Positions 42,671-50,836 of a stretch of 64,000 bases of DNA are shown one piece after another (position 1 is the first letter of the stretch; each line of letters starts with the position of its first letter). The notes under the pieces were generated by a model. It was not told the origin of the DNA. It was given only the letters and a program-made list of their open reading frames with translations, and made no database searches. The stretch is from positions 119,669-183,668 of the forward strand of contig NZ_JAZAQF010000057.1 in assembly GCF_043235035.1 (NCBI RefSeq), in the 5' to 3' direction. The position numbers and the translations under genes are program-made. The DNA comes from CACIAM-69d sp001698445. Its GTDB lineage: Bacteria > Cyanobacteriota > Cyanobacteriia > CACIAM-69d.

Positions 42671-44749
42671 TTATGGCTTTGGCGGCAACGCAATGGTGGG
42701 GGCCAGTTGAAACCCGGCGATCGCCCCTTGCAAAATGGCTTGGCGCGATCGCTGGCGCAAGCTTTCCACCGTGATGAGATACGTATCCTGGCCGTCGGTG
42801 GTGGCGGCCACCTGCACCGGGCTTTGGGGGCTGGCATAAAGCTGCCAAGTGCGCCCGCCCACCTGCTGGGATTCTTGGGCTATCAGGGGCACGGTCAGCC
42901 CTAACCGTTGCAAGGCTTGGGGGCCGGTTGTGCCCACCACCCATGTGAAGCTGATTCGACCTTCATTCGGTTCTGTTTCGGGCGATCGCCACAGGTTGGT
43001 CAGGATCGGATCTCGCTGCCAGCCCAAGGGGACGAGCGATCGAACTCGAGTGCCCCACACCGCGATCGCCTGCAGGGCGGGAATAATCGGCACTTGGGGC
43101 ATAAATTGCACCTGAGCCACGCAGCGCCCATCGGGAGCTTGGTTTGGATTGCGCAAAAAATCGCGAACCAGGCGGTTGGCACAATCACTGCTGGCAAAGG
43201 CCCCATGGCCCAACCCGGGAAAGGTGTAGTGATAGGCGCGGGACAGGCTGGCTGCCACCTGATTGCCAAAGGGTGGCGGCGTGACCGGATCTAAGTTGCC
43301 CGACAGCAGCAGGGTGGGAATGTTGGTGCTCACGGGGCGGTTGGCTTCGGGGCCCAAGGTGGGGACTGGCCAGAGACGGCAACTGTCTAGGAATTCTTGA
43401 GGATCGGTGCTGAGGGAGCGCAATTCCGGCAGGATGCTGCCCAAGTCGGCGGTTTTGAGGGGGGTGAATCCGGCTTCTTCGGCACAAAGCACCGATTGTT
43501 GCATTCCATCGGCTAGGGGGCTGAACCAATCGGACGCTAGCTCCGTGAGGGAAGACCAGTCGCCCGATCGCATTTCGCGCAGCCATTCCGGGAGTTGCGG
43601 AATTAAGCTGCTGTCGTAGAGCGCTGAAATGACCAGGTTAACCAGCCCATCGCCATCGATCGCCACGGTGCGCCAAAATTGCTCACCATTGTCGGCCAGG
43701 ACTCGGCCCGATCGCCCCGCTTGTAATTGCGCATCCACATAGGCGATCGCGTCAAAGCCTTCGGTGGTGATGGGCTGGCGCTCCAGTTGGGCCACCACGG
43801 CTTGGAAGGTTTCTTGCAAACGGGGATATTCCCGCTGACAAACGGGCGATCGTTGGCATTGTTCAAACAGTTGCCGCAGGGCCCGATCGTGACTGCGCAA
43901 GGATTCAGTGATGTAGTTGGTGTTTAGGGGAACCACCGCATCTAAGATCACGCTCCGCAGTCGATCGGGATGGCGCTTCATCAGGTGCTGGCCCAACATT
44001 GTCCCGTAGGACACCCCATAGAAATTGAAGCGACCATAGCCCAGGGCAGACATCACCAGCGGGATATCGTCAGCATTTTCCCAACTGTTATAGGCTCCTA
44101 GGTCTATCCCCTGGCCCAAGAGTCGATCGCGACAGGCCCCATAGGCCGCCAGGGTTTTTTGGTTAATGACTTCCTCGCTGAGCTGGGGCAGTTGGGGCGC
44201 AATCTGTCGATCGACCTCGTAGATTTCTTGGCAAAACAAATAGGGCTGGGAAAATTGCGTGCCCCGTTGCTCAATCAGCACCAAGTCCCGATCGCTCAGG
44301 CCCGGCGTGGCGGCGATGGCTTCCCACCAAGGTTCTAGCAGCATCAGGGTGGAACCACCGGGCCCCCCTTGGGCCATCACCAGTGGATCCGGTTGGGCCT
44401 GGGGGCGATCGCTGCGAATTTGGGCCACGGCCAGACGAATGGTGGATCCCGTGGGGTCAGCGTGGCGCTCTGGCACGGTCACAAAGCCACAGCGCAACCG
44501 ATCACCCAACCGAGCCAGGGCCTCGGTAAGCAACAGCGATGGGCAAGGGGCCGCTTCAAATTGACCGATGGGCAAGAGGGGTGACGTAAGGGCAATGGCA
44601 ACCGATGAGGAAGGGGGGCGGTTTCCGGCCACAACGCCCATGGGCAACCCCGTGGAAAAACCATCCCCCCAAAGGGTTACCGCCATGGCACAGCCTGTCA
44701 CCATCACCCACCGTTGCCACCAACGCCCCCTCCGCCCGATGACCATCAC
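42671..44749 (-). CDS. Secreted alpha/beta hydrolase, tripeptidyl-aminopeptidase (TAP) type
   Basis: The 692-residue protein has an N-terminal hydrophobic segment (about 12-28) that may be a signal peptide or anchor. The hydrolase part starts near residue 70 (PCPSLLLTEALARLGDRLRCGFVTVPE, the typical opening of TAP/proline iminopeptidase relatives). It has the oxyanion loop MAQGGPGGST, nucleophile Ser in YGVSYGTMLG, acid in LSGNLDPVTPPP and His in FPGLGHGAFAS within a TAP-like C-terminal domain. After about residue 520 a further region of 170 residues (VPIIPALQAIAVWGT to the end) has no clear domain. The family trims peptides in the periplasm or outside the cell. It is divergent from threonine synthase. 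Confidence 0.87.
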   Translation of the reverse strand: MMVIGRRGRWWQRWVMVTGCAMAVTLWGDGFSTGLPMGVVAGNRPPSSSVAIALTSPLLPIGQFEAAPCPSLLLTEALARLGDRLRCGFVTVPERHADPTGSTIRLAVAQIRSDRPQAQPDPLVMAQGGPGGSTLMLLEPWWEAIAATPGLSDRDLVLIEQRGTQFSQPYLFCQEIYEVDRQIAPQLPQLSEEVINQKTLAAYGACRDRLLGQGIDLGAYNSWENADDIPLVMSALGYGRFNFYGVSYGTMLGQHLMKRHPDRLRSVILDAVVPLNTNYITESLRSHDRALRQLFEQCQRSPVCQREYPRLQETFQAVVAQLERQPITTEGFDAIAYVDAQLQAGRSGRVLADNGEQFWRTVAIDGDGLVNLVISALYDSSLIPQLPEWLREMRSGDWSSLTELASDWFSPLADGMQQSVLCAEEAGFTPLKTADLGSILPELRSLSTDPQEFLDSCRLWPVPTLGPEANRPVSTNIPTLLLSGNLDPVTPPPFGNQVAASLSRAYHYTFPGLGHGAFASSDCANRLVRDFLRNPNQAPDGRCVAQVQFMPQVPIIPALQAIAVWGTRVRSLVPLGWQRDPILTNLWRSPETEPNEGRISFTWVVGTTGPQALQRLGLTVPLIAQESQQVGGRTWQLYASPQSPVQVAATTDGQDTYLITVESLRQRSRQAILQGAIAGFQLAPTIALPPKP

Positions 44750-44864
44750 AGTTTCTTAAGAAAAATAAAAATTTTGTAGCAAGGTGCGATCGATAGCTTA
44801 ACCGATGGCGGGCGATCGACATATCCCTTTACAGATCCGGGTTTTGGGCGTTGAAACGGGTGTA

Positions 44865-44899
44865 AAACAAATCCCGACTTTTTTAATCGGGATTGTTTG
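44865..44899. promoter_or_regulatory. Hairpin in the upstream region of thrC
   Basis: AATCCCGA (44870-44877) pairs with TCGGGATT (44887-44894), and AAACA with TGTTTG extends the stem across a bulge. The loop is T-rich. It lies about 90 bases before the thrC start, followed by GTGATACGCT (44919-44928), which may be a -10 region, so the hairpin may be an operator or a terminator shielding thrC. Confidence 0.4.
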
Positions 44900-44987
44900 C
44901 AGCCCCCTTGTAACCCGTGATACGCTTTCTGCATTCGATGGGATACTCCCTAATCCCGTTGCCGCAAAACAGGAGCGAAACCGCCCC

Positions 44988-46352
44988 ATGACTGGAGTTC
45001 TCGATACCCGCCGCACCGCCACCGAATCGCCCGATCACCAACTGGATCACCAGCACAGTCACCCAGCCGATAGCCACCATAGCCACAGCGGCCACTTTAC
45101 GCACCTGAAGTGCAAAGAATGTGGTGCCGAATACGAAGCCACCGCCATGCATGTGTGCGAGTTGTGCTTTGGCCCGCTGGAAGTGAAGTATGACTACGAG
45201 GCGATCGCCCGCAATGTATCGCGCGAAAAGATCGCGGCCGGCCCGAACTCCATCTGGCGCTACAAAGATTTTCTGCCCGTAGGCAGCGACCCGATCGACG
45301 TGGGCACGGGTATGACTCCCCTCCTGAAGGCTAACCGCCTGGCTCGTCGTTTGGGTCTCAAGAACCTCTATATCAAGAACGACGCGGTGAACATGCCCAC
45401 CTTGAGCTTCAAGGATCGGGTGGTGTCCGTGGCCCTGACCCGTGCTCGCGAGCTGGGCTTCACCACGGTTTCCTGTGCCAGCACCGGCAACTTGGCTAAC
45501 TCCACAGCGGCGATCGCCGCCCACGCGGGTTTGGAGTGCTGCGTGTTCATTCCCGCTGACCTGGAATCGGGCAAGGTGTTGGGCACGTTGATCTATAACC
45601 CCACCGTGATGGCGGTGCGCGGTAATTATGACCAAGTGAACCGCCTTTGCTCGGAAGTGGCCAACAGCTACGGCTGGGGCTTCGTGAACATCAACTTGCG
45701 TCCTTACTACTCCGAAGGCTCCAAGACTTTGGGCTTTGAGGTGGCGGAACAGTTGGGTTGGCAACTGCCGGATCACATTGTGGCTCCGTTGGCTTCTGGC
45801 TCCCTGTTCACGAAAATCCACAAGGGCTTCCAAGAGCTGATCGCCACGGGCTTGGTGGAATCGAAGCCCGTGAAGTGTAGCGGGGCCCAGGCGGAGGGTT
45901 GCAACCCGATCGCCACGGCCTTCAAGGAAGAGCGGGACTTTATTGCCCCCGTGAAACCCAACACGATCGCCAAGTCGATCGCGATCGGGAACCCCGCTGA
46001 TGGGATCTATGCGGTGGAGCAAGCCCGCAAAACCGGCGGCCACATTGAAACCGCCACCGATGAAGAAATCGTGGAAGGCATCAAGCTGCTGGCGGAAACC
46101 GAAGGCATCTTCACGGAAACCGCTGGCGGTACGACGATCGCCGTCTTGAAGAAGTTGGTGGAAGCGGGCAAGATTAACCCCGACGAAACCACGGTGGTTT
46201 ACATCACCGGCAACGGTCTGAAAACCCAAGAGGCGGTTCAAAGCCACGCGGGTCAACCGTTGGAAATTGATCCGAAGCTGGATAGCTTTGAGCGCGCTTG
46301 GGATCGGGCCCGCACGCTCGATCGCCTGGAGTGGCAACAGGTTTTGGTCTAG
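44988..46352 (+). CDS. thrC: Threonine synthase with His-rich N-terminus and zinc ribbon
   Basis: Threonine synthase converts O-phosphohomoserine to threonine using PLP. From the ATG at 44988 (AGGAG 12 bases upstream) the product has 454 residues. A histidine-rich leader (HQLDHQHSHPADSHHSHSGH, about residues 19-38) precedes a CX2C...CX2C zinc ribbon (CKECGAEY, CELCFGP). The PLP domain contains the lysine in LSFKDR and the SxxN-type block SCASTGNLANSTAA. The C-terminal half has ITGNGLKT. The zinc ribbon is known in plant and cyanobacterial enzymes; the poly-His leader is not part of the fold and could bind metal. It is followed by a MoaD-like gene after 335 bases. Confidence 0.95.
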   Translation: MTGVLDTRRTATESPDHQLDHQHSHPADSHHSHSGHFTHLKCKECGAEYEATAMHVCELCFGPLEVKYDYEAIARNVSREKIAAGPNSIWRYKDFLPVGSDPIDVGTGMTPLLKANRLARRLGLKNLYIKNDAVNMPTLSFKDRVVSVALTRARELGFTTVSCASTGNLANSTAAIAAHAGLECCVFIPADLESGKVLGTLIYNPTVMAVRGNYDQVNRLCSEVANSYGWGFVNINLRPYYSEGSKTLGFEVAEQLGWQLPDHIVAPLASGSLFTKIHKGFQELIATGLVESKPVKCSGAQAEGCNPIATAFKEERDFIAPVKPNTIAKSIAIGNPADGIYAVEQARKTGGHIETATDEEIVEGIKLLAETEGIFTETAGGTTIAVLKKLVEAGKINPDETTVVYITGNGLKTQEAVQSHAGQPLEIDPKLDSFERAWDRARTLDRLEWQQVLV

Positions 46353-46369
46353 GGATTTTCCCAAAAACC

Positions 46370-46401
46370 GGGTGATTCGCGGCTTGGGTTGTGAATCACC
46401 C
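46370..46401 (+). terminator. 9-bp stem downstream of thrC
   Basis: GGGTGATTC pairs with GAATCACCC over a 14-base loop, 18 bases after the thrC stop. A clear T-run is missing, so termination may be partial and moaD could be read through. Confidence 0.5.
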
Positions 46402-46584
46402 CCACCGCGCGGGAGTTGGTCACGCGCTCATGGCTCTTGCTCATGGGGAGCCTGCCCACTGACCTGGCCAGCCCAAGCGGCGGCCGACCGAATCCCACTG
46501 GGGTGAGGTTAGGAGGTTGGGGCCAATCTCGGGCGATTCATGCCTGCTGTTTGCGGGCTTGCTTTTGACTGTTTTTGGTTGTTT

Positions 46585-46636
46585 GCAATCACGATTCGCA
46601 ATCATGATTTGTCGTCACGATTCGATGATTGATTCG
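46585..46636. repeat. Four tandem copies of a 13-bp unit
   Basis: GCAATCACGATTC, GCAATCATGATTT, GTCGTCACGATTC and GATGATTGATTCG are contiguous; the last is the most divergent. They lie in the leader region of the MoaD-like gene. Confidence 0.75.
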
Positions 46637-46687
46637 ATCGCCTGCCCTTTTTTTTGCGTTGTTCTGAGTTTCTGAATCTGCACGACC

Positions 46688-46963
46688 ATGGCCATTAAAG
46701 TTTTGATTCCTACCCCGCTGCAAAAATTCACCGAGGATCGGGCCGAAATCGAATGCAGCGGCGACACGATCGACGCGATGATTGACTCCCTGGAAGAAAG
46801 CTGTCCAGGAATTAAGGAGCGCATTTGCGACGAGCAAGGCAAACTCCGCCGCTTCTTAAATGTCTACGTGAACAGCGAAGATATCCGCTTCCTGGATGGC
46901 CAAGCCACCAGCCTGGCCGACGGCGATGAGGTGAGCATCGTGCCGGCCGTTGCGGGCGGTTGA
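46688..46963 (+). CDS. MoaD/ThiS-family ubiquitin-like sulfur carrier
   Basis: The 91-residue beta-grasp protein runs MAIKVLIPTPLQKFTE to VSIVPAVAGG. The diglycine C-terminus is the site that MoeB/ThiF-type enzymes adenylate and convert to a thiocarboxylate. Full-length ThiS and MoaD are shorter or differ, and this form, starting with KVLIPTPL and next to threonine synthase, is a common cyanobacterial pairing. In actinobacteria the similar CysO carries sulfur for cysteine synthesis. Here it could deliver sulfide for amino-acid or cofactor synthesis. No activating enzyme is adjacent. It ends in a strong intrinsic terminator at 47112. Confidence 0.9.
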   Translation: MAIKVLIPTPLQKFTEDRAEIECSGDTIDAMIDSLEESCPGIKERICDEQGKLRRFLNVYVNSEDIRFLDGQATSLADGDEVSIVPAVAGG

Positions 46964-47111
46964 ACCAAGGCTGCGGTTGATTCCTCGGAATCCCGATTGG
47001 CAGCTTCCCAGCTTTTCAGTTTTTTCAGTCTTTGGAGAAAGTCGGGCGATCGCCCTAGCGCATCAATTGGGGCGATCGGGATCCGATAGACTTCACTAAA
47101 TTTGCGGCAAC

Positions 47112-47147
47112 ACGAGGGAACCCTAGCGGTATCCTCGTTTTTTCTTT
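47112..47147 (+). terminator. Intrinsic terminator of the MoaD-like gene
   Basis: ACGAGG pairs with CCTCGT over 15 bases, followed immediately by TTTTTTCTTTT. This is the clearest plus-strand terminator in the window. Confidence 0.85.
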
Positions 47148-47157
47148 TGGTTTGGTT

Positions 47158-47184
47158 GGGGGGCAGGCGCTGAACCTGCCTCCC
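47158..47184 (-). terminator. Hairpin downstream of leuA
   Basis: On the minus strand GGGAGGCAGG pairs with CCTGCCCCCC (one mismatch) about 60 bases after the leuA stop. It faces the moaD terminator, so the two convergent genes each have their own. Confidence 0.6.
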
Positions 47185-47241
47185 AATTAATCGCCCAAAT
47201 ATCGCCCCCATTTAGGAAATTAGGGACTCATGGGGCAAGGC

Positions 47242-48873
47242 TTACCCGATCGAGACCGTTTCCGTTTGGGGATTGCGCTTCCCTTCCGTTTGCAGGGCCG
47301 CCGCCAACCGGTTGAGGGCGCTGACGTAGGCTTGGGCAGAAGCCACCACGATGTCGGTGTTGGCCGAATGGCCCGAAAACACCGTGTCCGCGTGGCGAAT
47401 CCGGATCGTGACTTCGCCCATCGCATCGATCCCTGCCGTCACCGACTGCACGGAGAACTCGATTAAGTCGTTGTCGATTTGAGCGATCCGGCTGATGGCG
47501 CGGTAAACCGCATCCACGGGGCCCGTGCCGGTGGCCGCGTCGGTGCGATCGTTCCCGTCGGGCATCCGCACCGTGACCGTGGCCGTGGGGCAGGACTTGT
47601 CCCCGCAGGACACTTGCACATGCTCCAGGCGGTAGAGTTCCGGCACTTGGCGGATTTCGTCGTTGACGATCGCCTCCAAATCCCGATCGCTCACTTCCTT
47701 TTTCTTGTCCGCAACGTCCTTGAACCGCACAAAGGCCTTGTTCAATTCTGTTTCGGTCAGCTCAAAGCCCAATTCTTTCAGGCGCGTGGCGAAGGCGTTG
47801 CGGCCCGACAGCTTGCCGAGGACAATTTGGTTTTCCGTCCGCCCGATCGTTTGGGCATCGATGATTTCGTAGGTCAGCTTGTTTTTGAGCATCCCGTCCT
47901 GGTGAATGCCCGATTGGTGCGAGAAGGCATTGGCTCCGACGATCGCCTTGTTCGGCTGAACGATCATGCCCGTCAGTTGCGAGACCATCCGCGAGGTGCG
48001 GTAGATTTCCTTCAGGTTCACGCCGGTCAAGGGTTCTTCCGACTCCGGCGATCGCCCAAAGAACGGGTTATAGAACGATCGCCGCACATGCAGCGCCATC
48101 ACCAACTCTTCCAGGGAGGCATTGCCCGCCCGTTCACCGATGCCGTTCAAGGTGCATTCCAACTGACGCGCGCCGTTTTGCACTGCCGCCAGGAAGTTAG
48201 CCACCGCCAAGCCCAAGTCGTTGTGACCATGGACGGAAATCACCGCCTGATCAATGTTCGGCACGTTTTCCTTGATGCCGCGAATCAGCGCGCCAAATTC
48301 ATCAGGGGTGGTGTAGCCCACGGTGTCGGGAATATTCACCGTGGTCGCCCCAGCGGCGATCGCCCGCTCCAGCACTTCATAAAGGAATTCCGGATCGCTG
48401 CGCCCCGCATCCTCCGGCGAAAATTCCACATCATTGGTGAAGCTCTTGGCGTAGGCCACCATTTCTTCGGCGATCGCCACCACTTCCGGCCGCTCTTTTT
48501 TGAGCTTGTACTTCATGTGGATGTCGGACGTGGCGATGAAGGTGTGGATCCGCCACTTCGACGCTTCCTTCAGAGCTGCGGCCGCCGTTTGAATGTCTTC
48601 CTTGCGGGCGCGGGCCAAGCCGCAAATGGTCGGGCCGTTGGGGGTGCCCACTTCGGCGGCAATCCGTTGCACGGCATCGAAGTCCCCGGGGCTGGAGAAG
48701 GGAAAACCGGCTTCGATGATGTCCACTTGCAGTCGAGCTAGCTGGCGGGCGATCGTTAGCTTTTCTTCGACGTTCAGCGATGCGCCGGGCGACTGTTCGC
48801 CATCGCGCAGGGTGGTGTCAAAAATCAAAACGCGATCGGGATTAATTACCGGGCCAGCAGACTGAGCGGTCAT
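47242..48873 (-). CDS. leuA: 2-isopropylmalate synthase
   Basis: LeuA condenses 2-ketoisovalerate with acetyl-CoA, the first committed step of leucine synthesis. The 543-residue enzyme is the long form. The TIM-barrel domain has LRDGEQSPGASLN near residue 20, the metal-binding HGHNDLG near 215 and GNASLEELVMAL. Next are the linker with SGIHQDGMLKN and the C-terminal regulatory domain (about 390-530) with repeated beta strands that bind leucine for feedback inhibition. A good GGAGG ribosome site precedes the ATG, and a hairpin sits at the presumed 5' end of the transcript (48946-48970). Confidence 0.97.
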   Translation of the reverse strand: MTAQSAGPVINPDRVLIFDTTLRDGEQSPGASLNVEEKLTIARQLARLQVDIIEAGFPFSSPGDFDAVQRIAAEVGTPNGPTICGLARARKEDIQTAAAALKEASKWRIHTFIATSDIHMKYKLKKERPEVVAIAEEMVAYAKSFTNDVEFSPEDAGRSDPEFLYEVLERAIAAGATTVNIPDTVGYTTPDEFGALIRGIKENVPNIDQAVISVHGHNDLGLAVANFLAAVQNGARQLECTLNGIGERAGNASLEELVMALHVRRSFYNPFFGRSPESEEPLTGVNLKEIYRTSRMVSQLTGMIVQPNKAIVGANAFSHQSGIHQDGMLKNKLTYEIIDAQTIGRTENQIVLGKLSGRNAFATRLKELGFELTETELNKAFVRFKDVADKKKEVSDRDLEAIVNDEIRQVPELYRLEHVQVSCGDKSCPTATVTVRMPDGNDRTDAATGTGPVDAVYRAISRIAQIDNDLIEFSVQSVTAGIDAMGEVTIRIRHADTVFSGHSANTDIVVASAQAYVSALNRLAAALQTEGKRNPQTETVSIG

Positions 48874-48945
48874 GAAATTACCTCCGAGGAATCGGCCGCG
48901 ACCAATGCGGACAACTATTCATAAGGGACAACCAAAAATGCAAAA

Positions 48946-48970
48946 GCGCAACGCTAAATTTAGGTTGCGC
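48946..48970 (-). promoter_or_regulatory. leuA leader hairpin and promoter
   Basis: On the minus strand GCGCAAC-CTAAATTTAGC-GTTGCGC forms a 7-bp perfect stem followed by TTTTGCATTTTT. A TAGAAT box (48985-48990) lies just upstream. A transcript starting there would begin with this hairpin, which could stabilise the mRNA or act as an attenuator about 75 bases before the start codon. No leucine-rich leader peptide is seen. Confidence 0.5.
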
Positions 48971-49154
48971 CCATGGGGCTTATTCTAACGATTTTGGTTG
49001 CCGATCGCGCAAGGGGCGATCGGGATTGTGATCGGTTGATGGGATGGGCATCCCGAGTATGCCCATCGAATATTTGGACAATTCAATCGGGTAGGGGTGC
49101 ACCGCTGTGCGCCCACAGTCAGCGATCGCTGAAGTCCCGATGAATAGTCATTGG

Positions 49155-49673
49155 TTAATAATCCGACTTTTCGATTTTGCGGCGGATGTCGTTGAGGTCA
49201 ATGTAGCGATCGGTCGCATTGCGCAGTTCCCGGGCAATCATCCCTTCGGTGGAAACCACGGTGATATGGGTGTTTTTGGAGCGCAACAGCTCGATCGCCC
49301 GCTCAAAATCCCCATCACCACTGAACAACACCACTGCATCATATTGATCCACGGTGTTGAACATATCAATCACAATTTCAATGTCCAGGTTCGCCTTTTG
49401 GGAATAGCGCTCAGACTTGTCGTCGTAATATTCCTTCAGCAATTTAGTGCGAACCGTGTAGCCCAGATTAATCAACGCGTCCCGAAATCCCCGCTGATCC
49501 TGAGGATCCTTCAGCCCCGTATACCAAAAGGCATTAATCAATTGCACATTAGCTGGTTCGGTGAAATATTCAAGAACCCGCCGAGGATCGAAAAACCAGC
49601 CATTCTTTTGCTGGGCATAAAACATATTGTTGCCATCCACAAAAATGGATAGACGGGCGGTATTAATTGTCAT
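49155..49673 (-). CDS. labA: LabA-like NYN-domain protein
   Basis: The 172-residue protein is a single NYN (PIN-like) domain. Acidic residues are in SIFVDGNNMFYAQ (residue 13), KANLDIEIVIDMF and LFSGDGDFERAIELL. LabA of Synechococcus elongatus is the named member and takes part in circadian output downstream of KaiC; other relatives are putative ribonucleases. The sequence is a full-length match without additions. It stands alone upstream of leuA on the same strand, 281 bases away. Kai genes are not in the window, so a clock role here is only inferred from the family. Confidence 0.88.
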   Translation of the reverse strand: MTINTARLSIFVDGNNMFYAQQKNGWFFDPRRVLEYFTEPANVQLINAFWYTGLKDPQDQRGFRDALINLGYTVRTKLLKEYYDDKSERYSQKANLDIEIVIDMFNTVDQYDAVVLFSGDGDFERAIELLRSKNTHITVVSTEGMIARELRNATDRYIDLNDIRRKIEKSDY

Positions 49674-49859
49674 AGAGAAGGAAGCCTAGCTGGTTGATTC
49701 AGATGTTTTGAGAAGTGTTTAGGGATTTAGACGCTAGCGTATGGCAGCTTGGTCTAACGAAGGGGCTGGCTGAGGGTTAGGGTGGGCTGATGCTTGAGAC
49801 CCCGATACAGCGGGAGCGATCGCGCCGTGAGCTGCCTAATTTGAGCCTAGCACTTCATA

Positions 49860-49895
49860 ATATTCCTTAACTTTTACATATTCCTTAACTTTTAC
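49860..49895. repeat. 18-bp perfect tandem duplication
   Basis: ATATTCCTTAACTTTTAC is present at 49860-49877 and 49878-49895, upstream of labA. Confidence 0.85.
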
Positions 49896-50057
49896 ACAAA
49901 CCACCGAGGGGCCGAATCGCCCGATCTCCCCCACAAGCAATCCTTTAAGGCCACCGCTGAGAACACCGCGCCCTGAAGCCGACTCACGGTGGATCGCCCG
50001 ATCGCGGCTGGTCATGGCTCCCTAAAAACAAAAAAATTGAAACTGTTCCCAAAACCC

Positions 50058-50087
50058 TTCACAGAATCAAAAAAACTCTGCTACTAT
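50058..50087 (+). promoter_or_regulatory. Predicted promoter of tRNA-Ser
   Basis: TTCACA and TACTAT are separated by 18 bases, placing the transcript start about 25 bases before the tRNA. Confidence 0.55.
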
Positions 50088-50117
50088 GTAGCTCGCGTTG
50101 TCAAAACAGCGCCTTCT

Positions 50118-50207
50118 GGAGAGATGGCTGAGTGGTCGAAAGCGGCAGATTGCTAATCTGTTGAGGGTCGTTTAGACTCTCCGAGGGTTCGAATCCCTCT
50201 CTCTCCG
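50118..50207 (+). tRNA. tRNA-Ser, anticodon GCT
   Basis: The acceptor stem GGAGAGA pairs with TCTCTCC, followed by discriminator G. The D arm starts TGGCTGAGTGGTCGAAAGC, the anticodon stem-loop is GCAGATTGCTAATCTGT with GCT at the centre, a long variable arm (typical of serine tRNA) follows, and the T arm is GAGGGTTCGAATCCCTC. CCA is not encoded. It reads AGC/AGT codons. Confidence 0.96.
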
Positions 50208-50299
50208 TTTTGAACAGACTTTGAAGTAGAGCCTGAATTGGAGTCGGAGTCATTTTAACAACGGCTGCCAATGACTGTTCAACCGCGATTGGGATAGTC

Positions 50300-50353
50300 A
50301 TCAGTCACAAATATCAGTCACAAATATTTGTAAAAATCTATTTGTAAAAATCC
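50300..50353. repeat. Tandem repeats, 13-bp x2 then 14-bp x2
   Basis: ATCAGTCACAAAT occurs twice in tandem (50300-50325), followed directly by ATTTGTAAAAATCT and ATTTGTAAAAATCC (50326-50353). Confidence 0.85.
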
Positions 50354-50536
50354 ATCAGCTTGAACGGATCTCCGAAAAGCCAAAATTGATCCCTGGTCGA
50401 TCGACGCAGGCAAGAGGCTGAAATACCTTGCATCCACGACGATAGGCGCTTTGCCAGTCTCCAAAGATACTTTTCAGACATCCCCCAAGGGCGATTATGA
50501 GATTCGTGAGCGGATTGAAGACCCATGGATTTCAGG

Positions 50537-50601
50537 GATGAATTTCAGAGATGAATTTCAGAGATTAGTTCTAGAGATGAATTCTAGAGACCAGTTTCAG
50601 A
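50537..50601. repeat. Five tandem copies of a 13-bp unit
   Basis: GATGAATTTCAGA twice, then GATTAGTTCTAGA, GATGAATTCTAGA and GACCAGTTTCAGA, without gaps; weaker copies continue to about 50630. Confidence 0.85.
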
Positions 50602-50672
50602 GATTGAATTTGAATATTAGATTGAGAGATTAGATCCACCCGGGCTTCAGACCGGCCCTTGATTTGATCAGC

Positions 50673-50724
50673 CAATCTGATCAAGCAATTTGATCACACA
50701 ATCTGATCACGCAATCTGATCAAC
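50673..50724. repeat. Four tandem copies of a 13-bp unit
   Basis: CAATCTGATCAAG, CAATTTGATCACA, CAATCTGATCACG and CAATCTGATCAAC, contiguous. Confidence 0.85.
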
Positions 50725-50836
50725 CCAGTAGCAAACTCAGGGCCGAGACTCCTAGGCGATCGATTTGCTCGATCGAGCCAGGACGGGCTAAGACTAGGCC
50801 GCATTGGGTTTTCCAATTCTTGAGGAGTGAATGACC

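Larger units (their letters stand above)
46353..46687. other. thrC - moaD intergenic region
   Basis: 335 bases with a hairpin (46370-46401) and a 13-bp tandem repeat (46585-46636) that ends about 50 bases before the moaD start. No gene. Confidence 0.5.
49674..50117. other. Intergenic region labA - tRNA-Ser
   Basis: 444 bases. An 18-bp direct repeat ATATTCCTTAACTTTTAC occurs twice in tandem at 49860-49895. The tRNA promoter lies at 50058-50087. No gene. Confidence 0.55.
50208..50836. other. Repeat-rich intergenic region tRNA-Ser - natB-like gene
   Basis: 629 bases without a gene, dominated by three separate tandem-repeat blocks (50300-50353, 50537-50601 and 50673-50724), each with its own 13-14 bp unit. 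A GAGGAG ribosome site for the next gene lies at 50822-50827. Confidence 0.65.

Noticed and set aside
44883..46364. Minus-strand frame of 493 codons opposite thrC
   Set aside because: Antisense shadow of a highly conserved enzyme; composition rich in H, R, G and Q without domain character.
47479..48741. Plus-strand frame of 420 codons opposite leuA
   Set aside because: Antisense of LeuA; no recognisable protein features.
50300..50724. Possible CRISPR array
   Set aside because: The units are 13-14 bp, directly contiguous without spacers, and differ between blocks; no cas genes are present.
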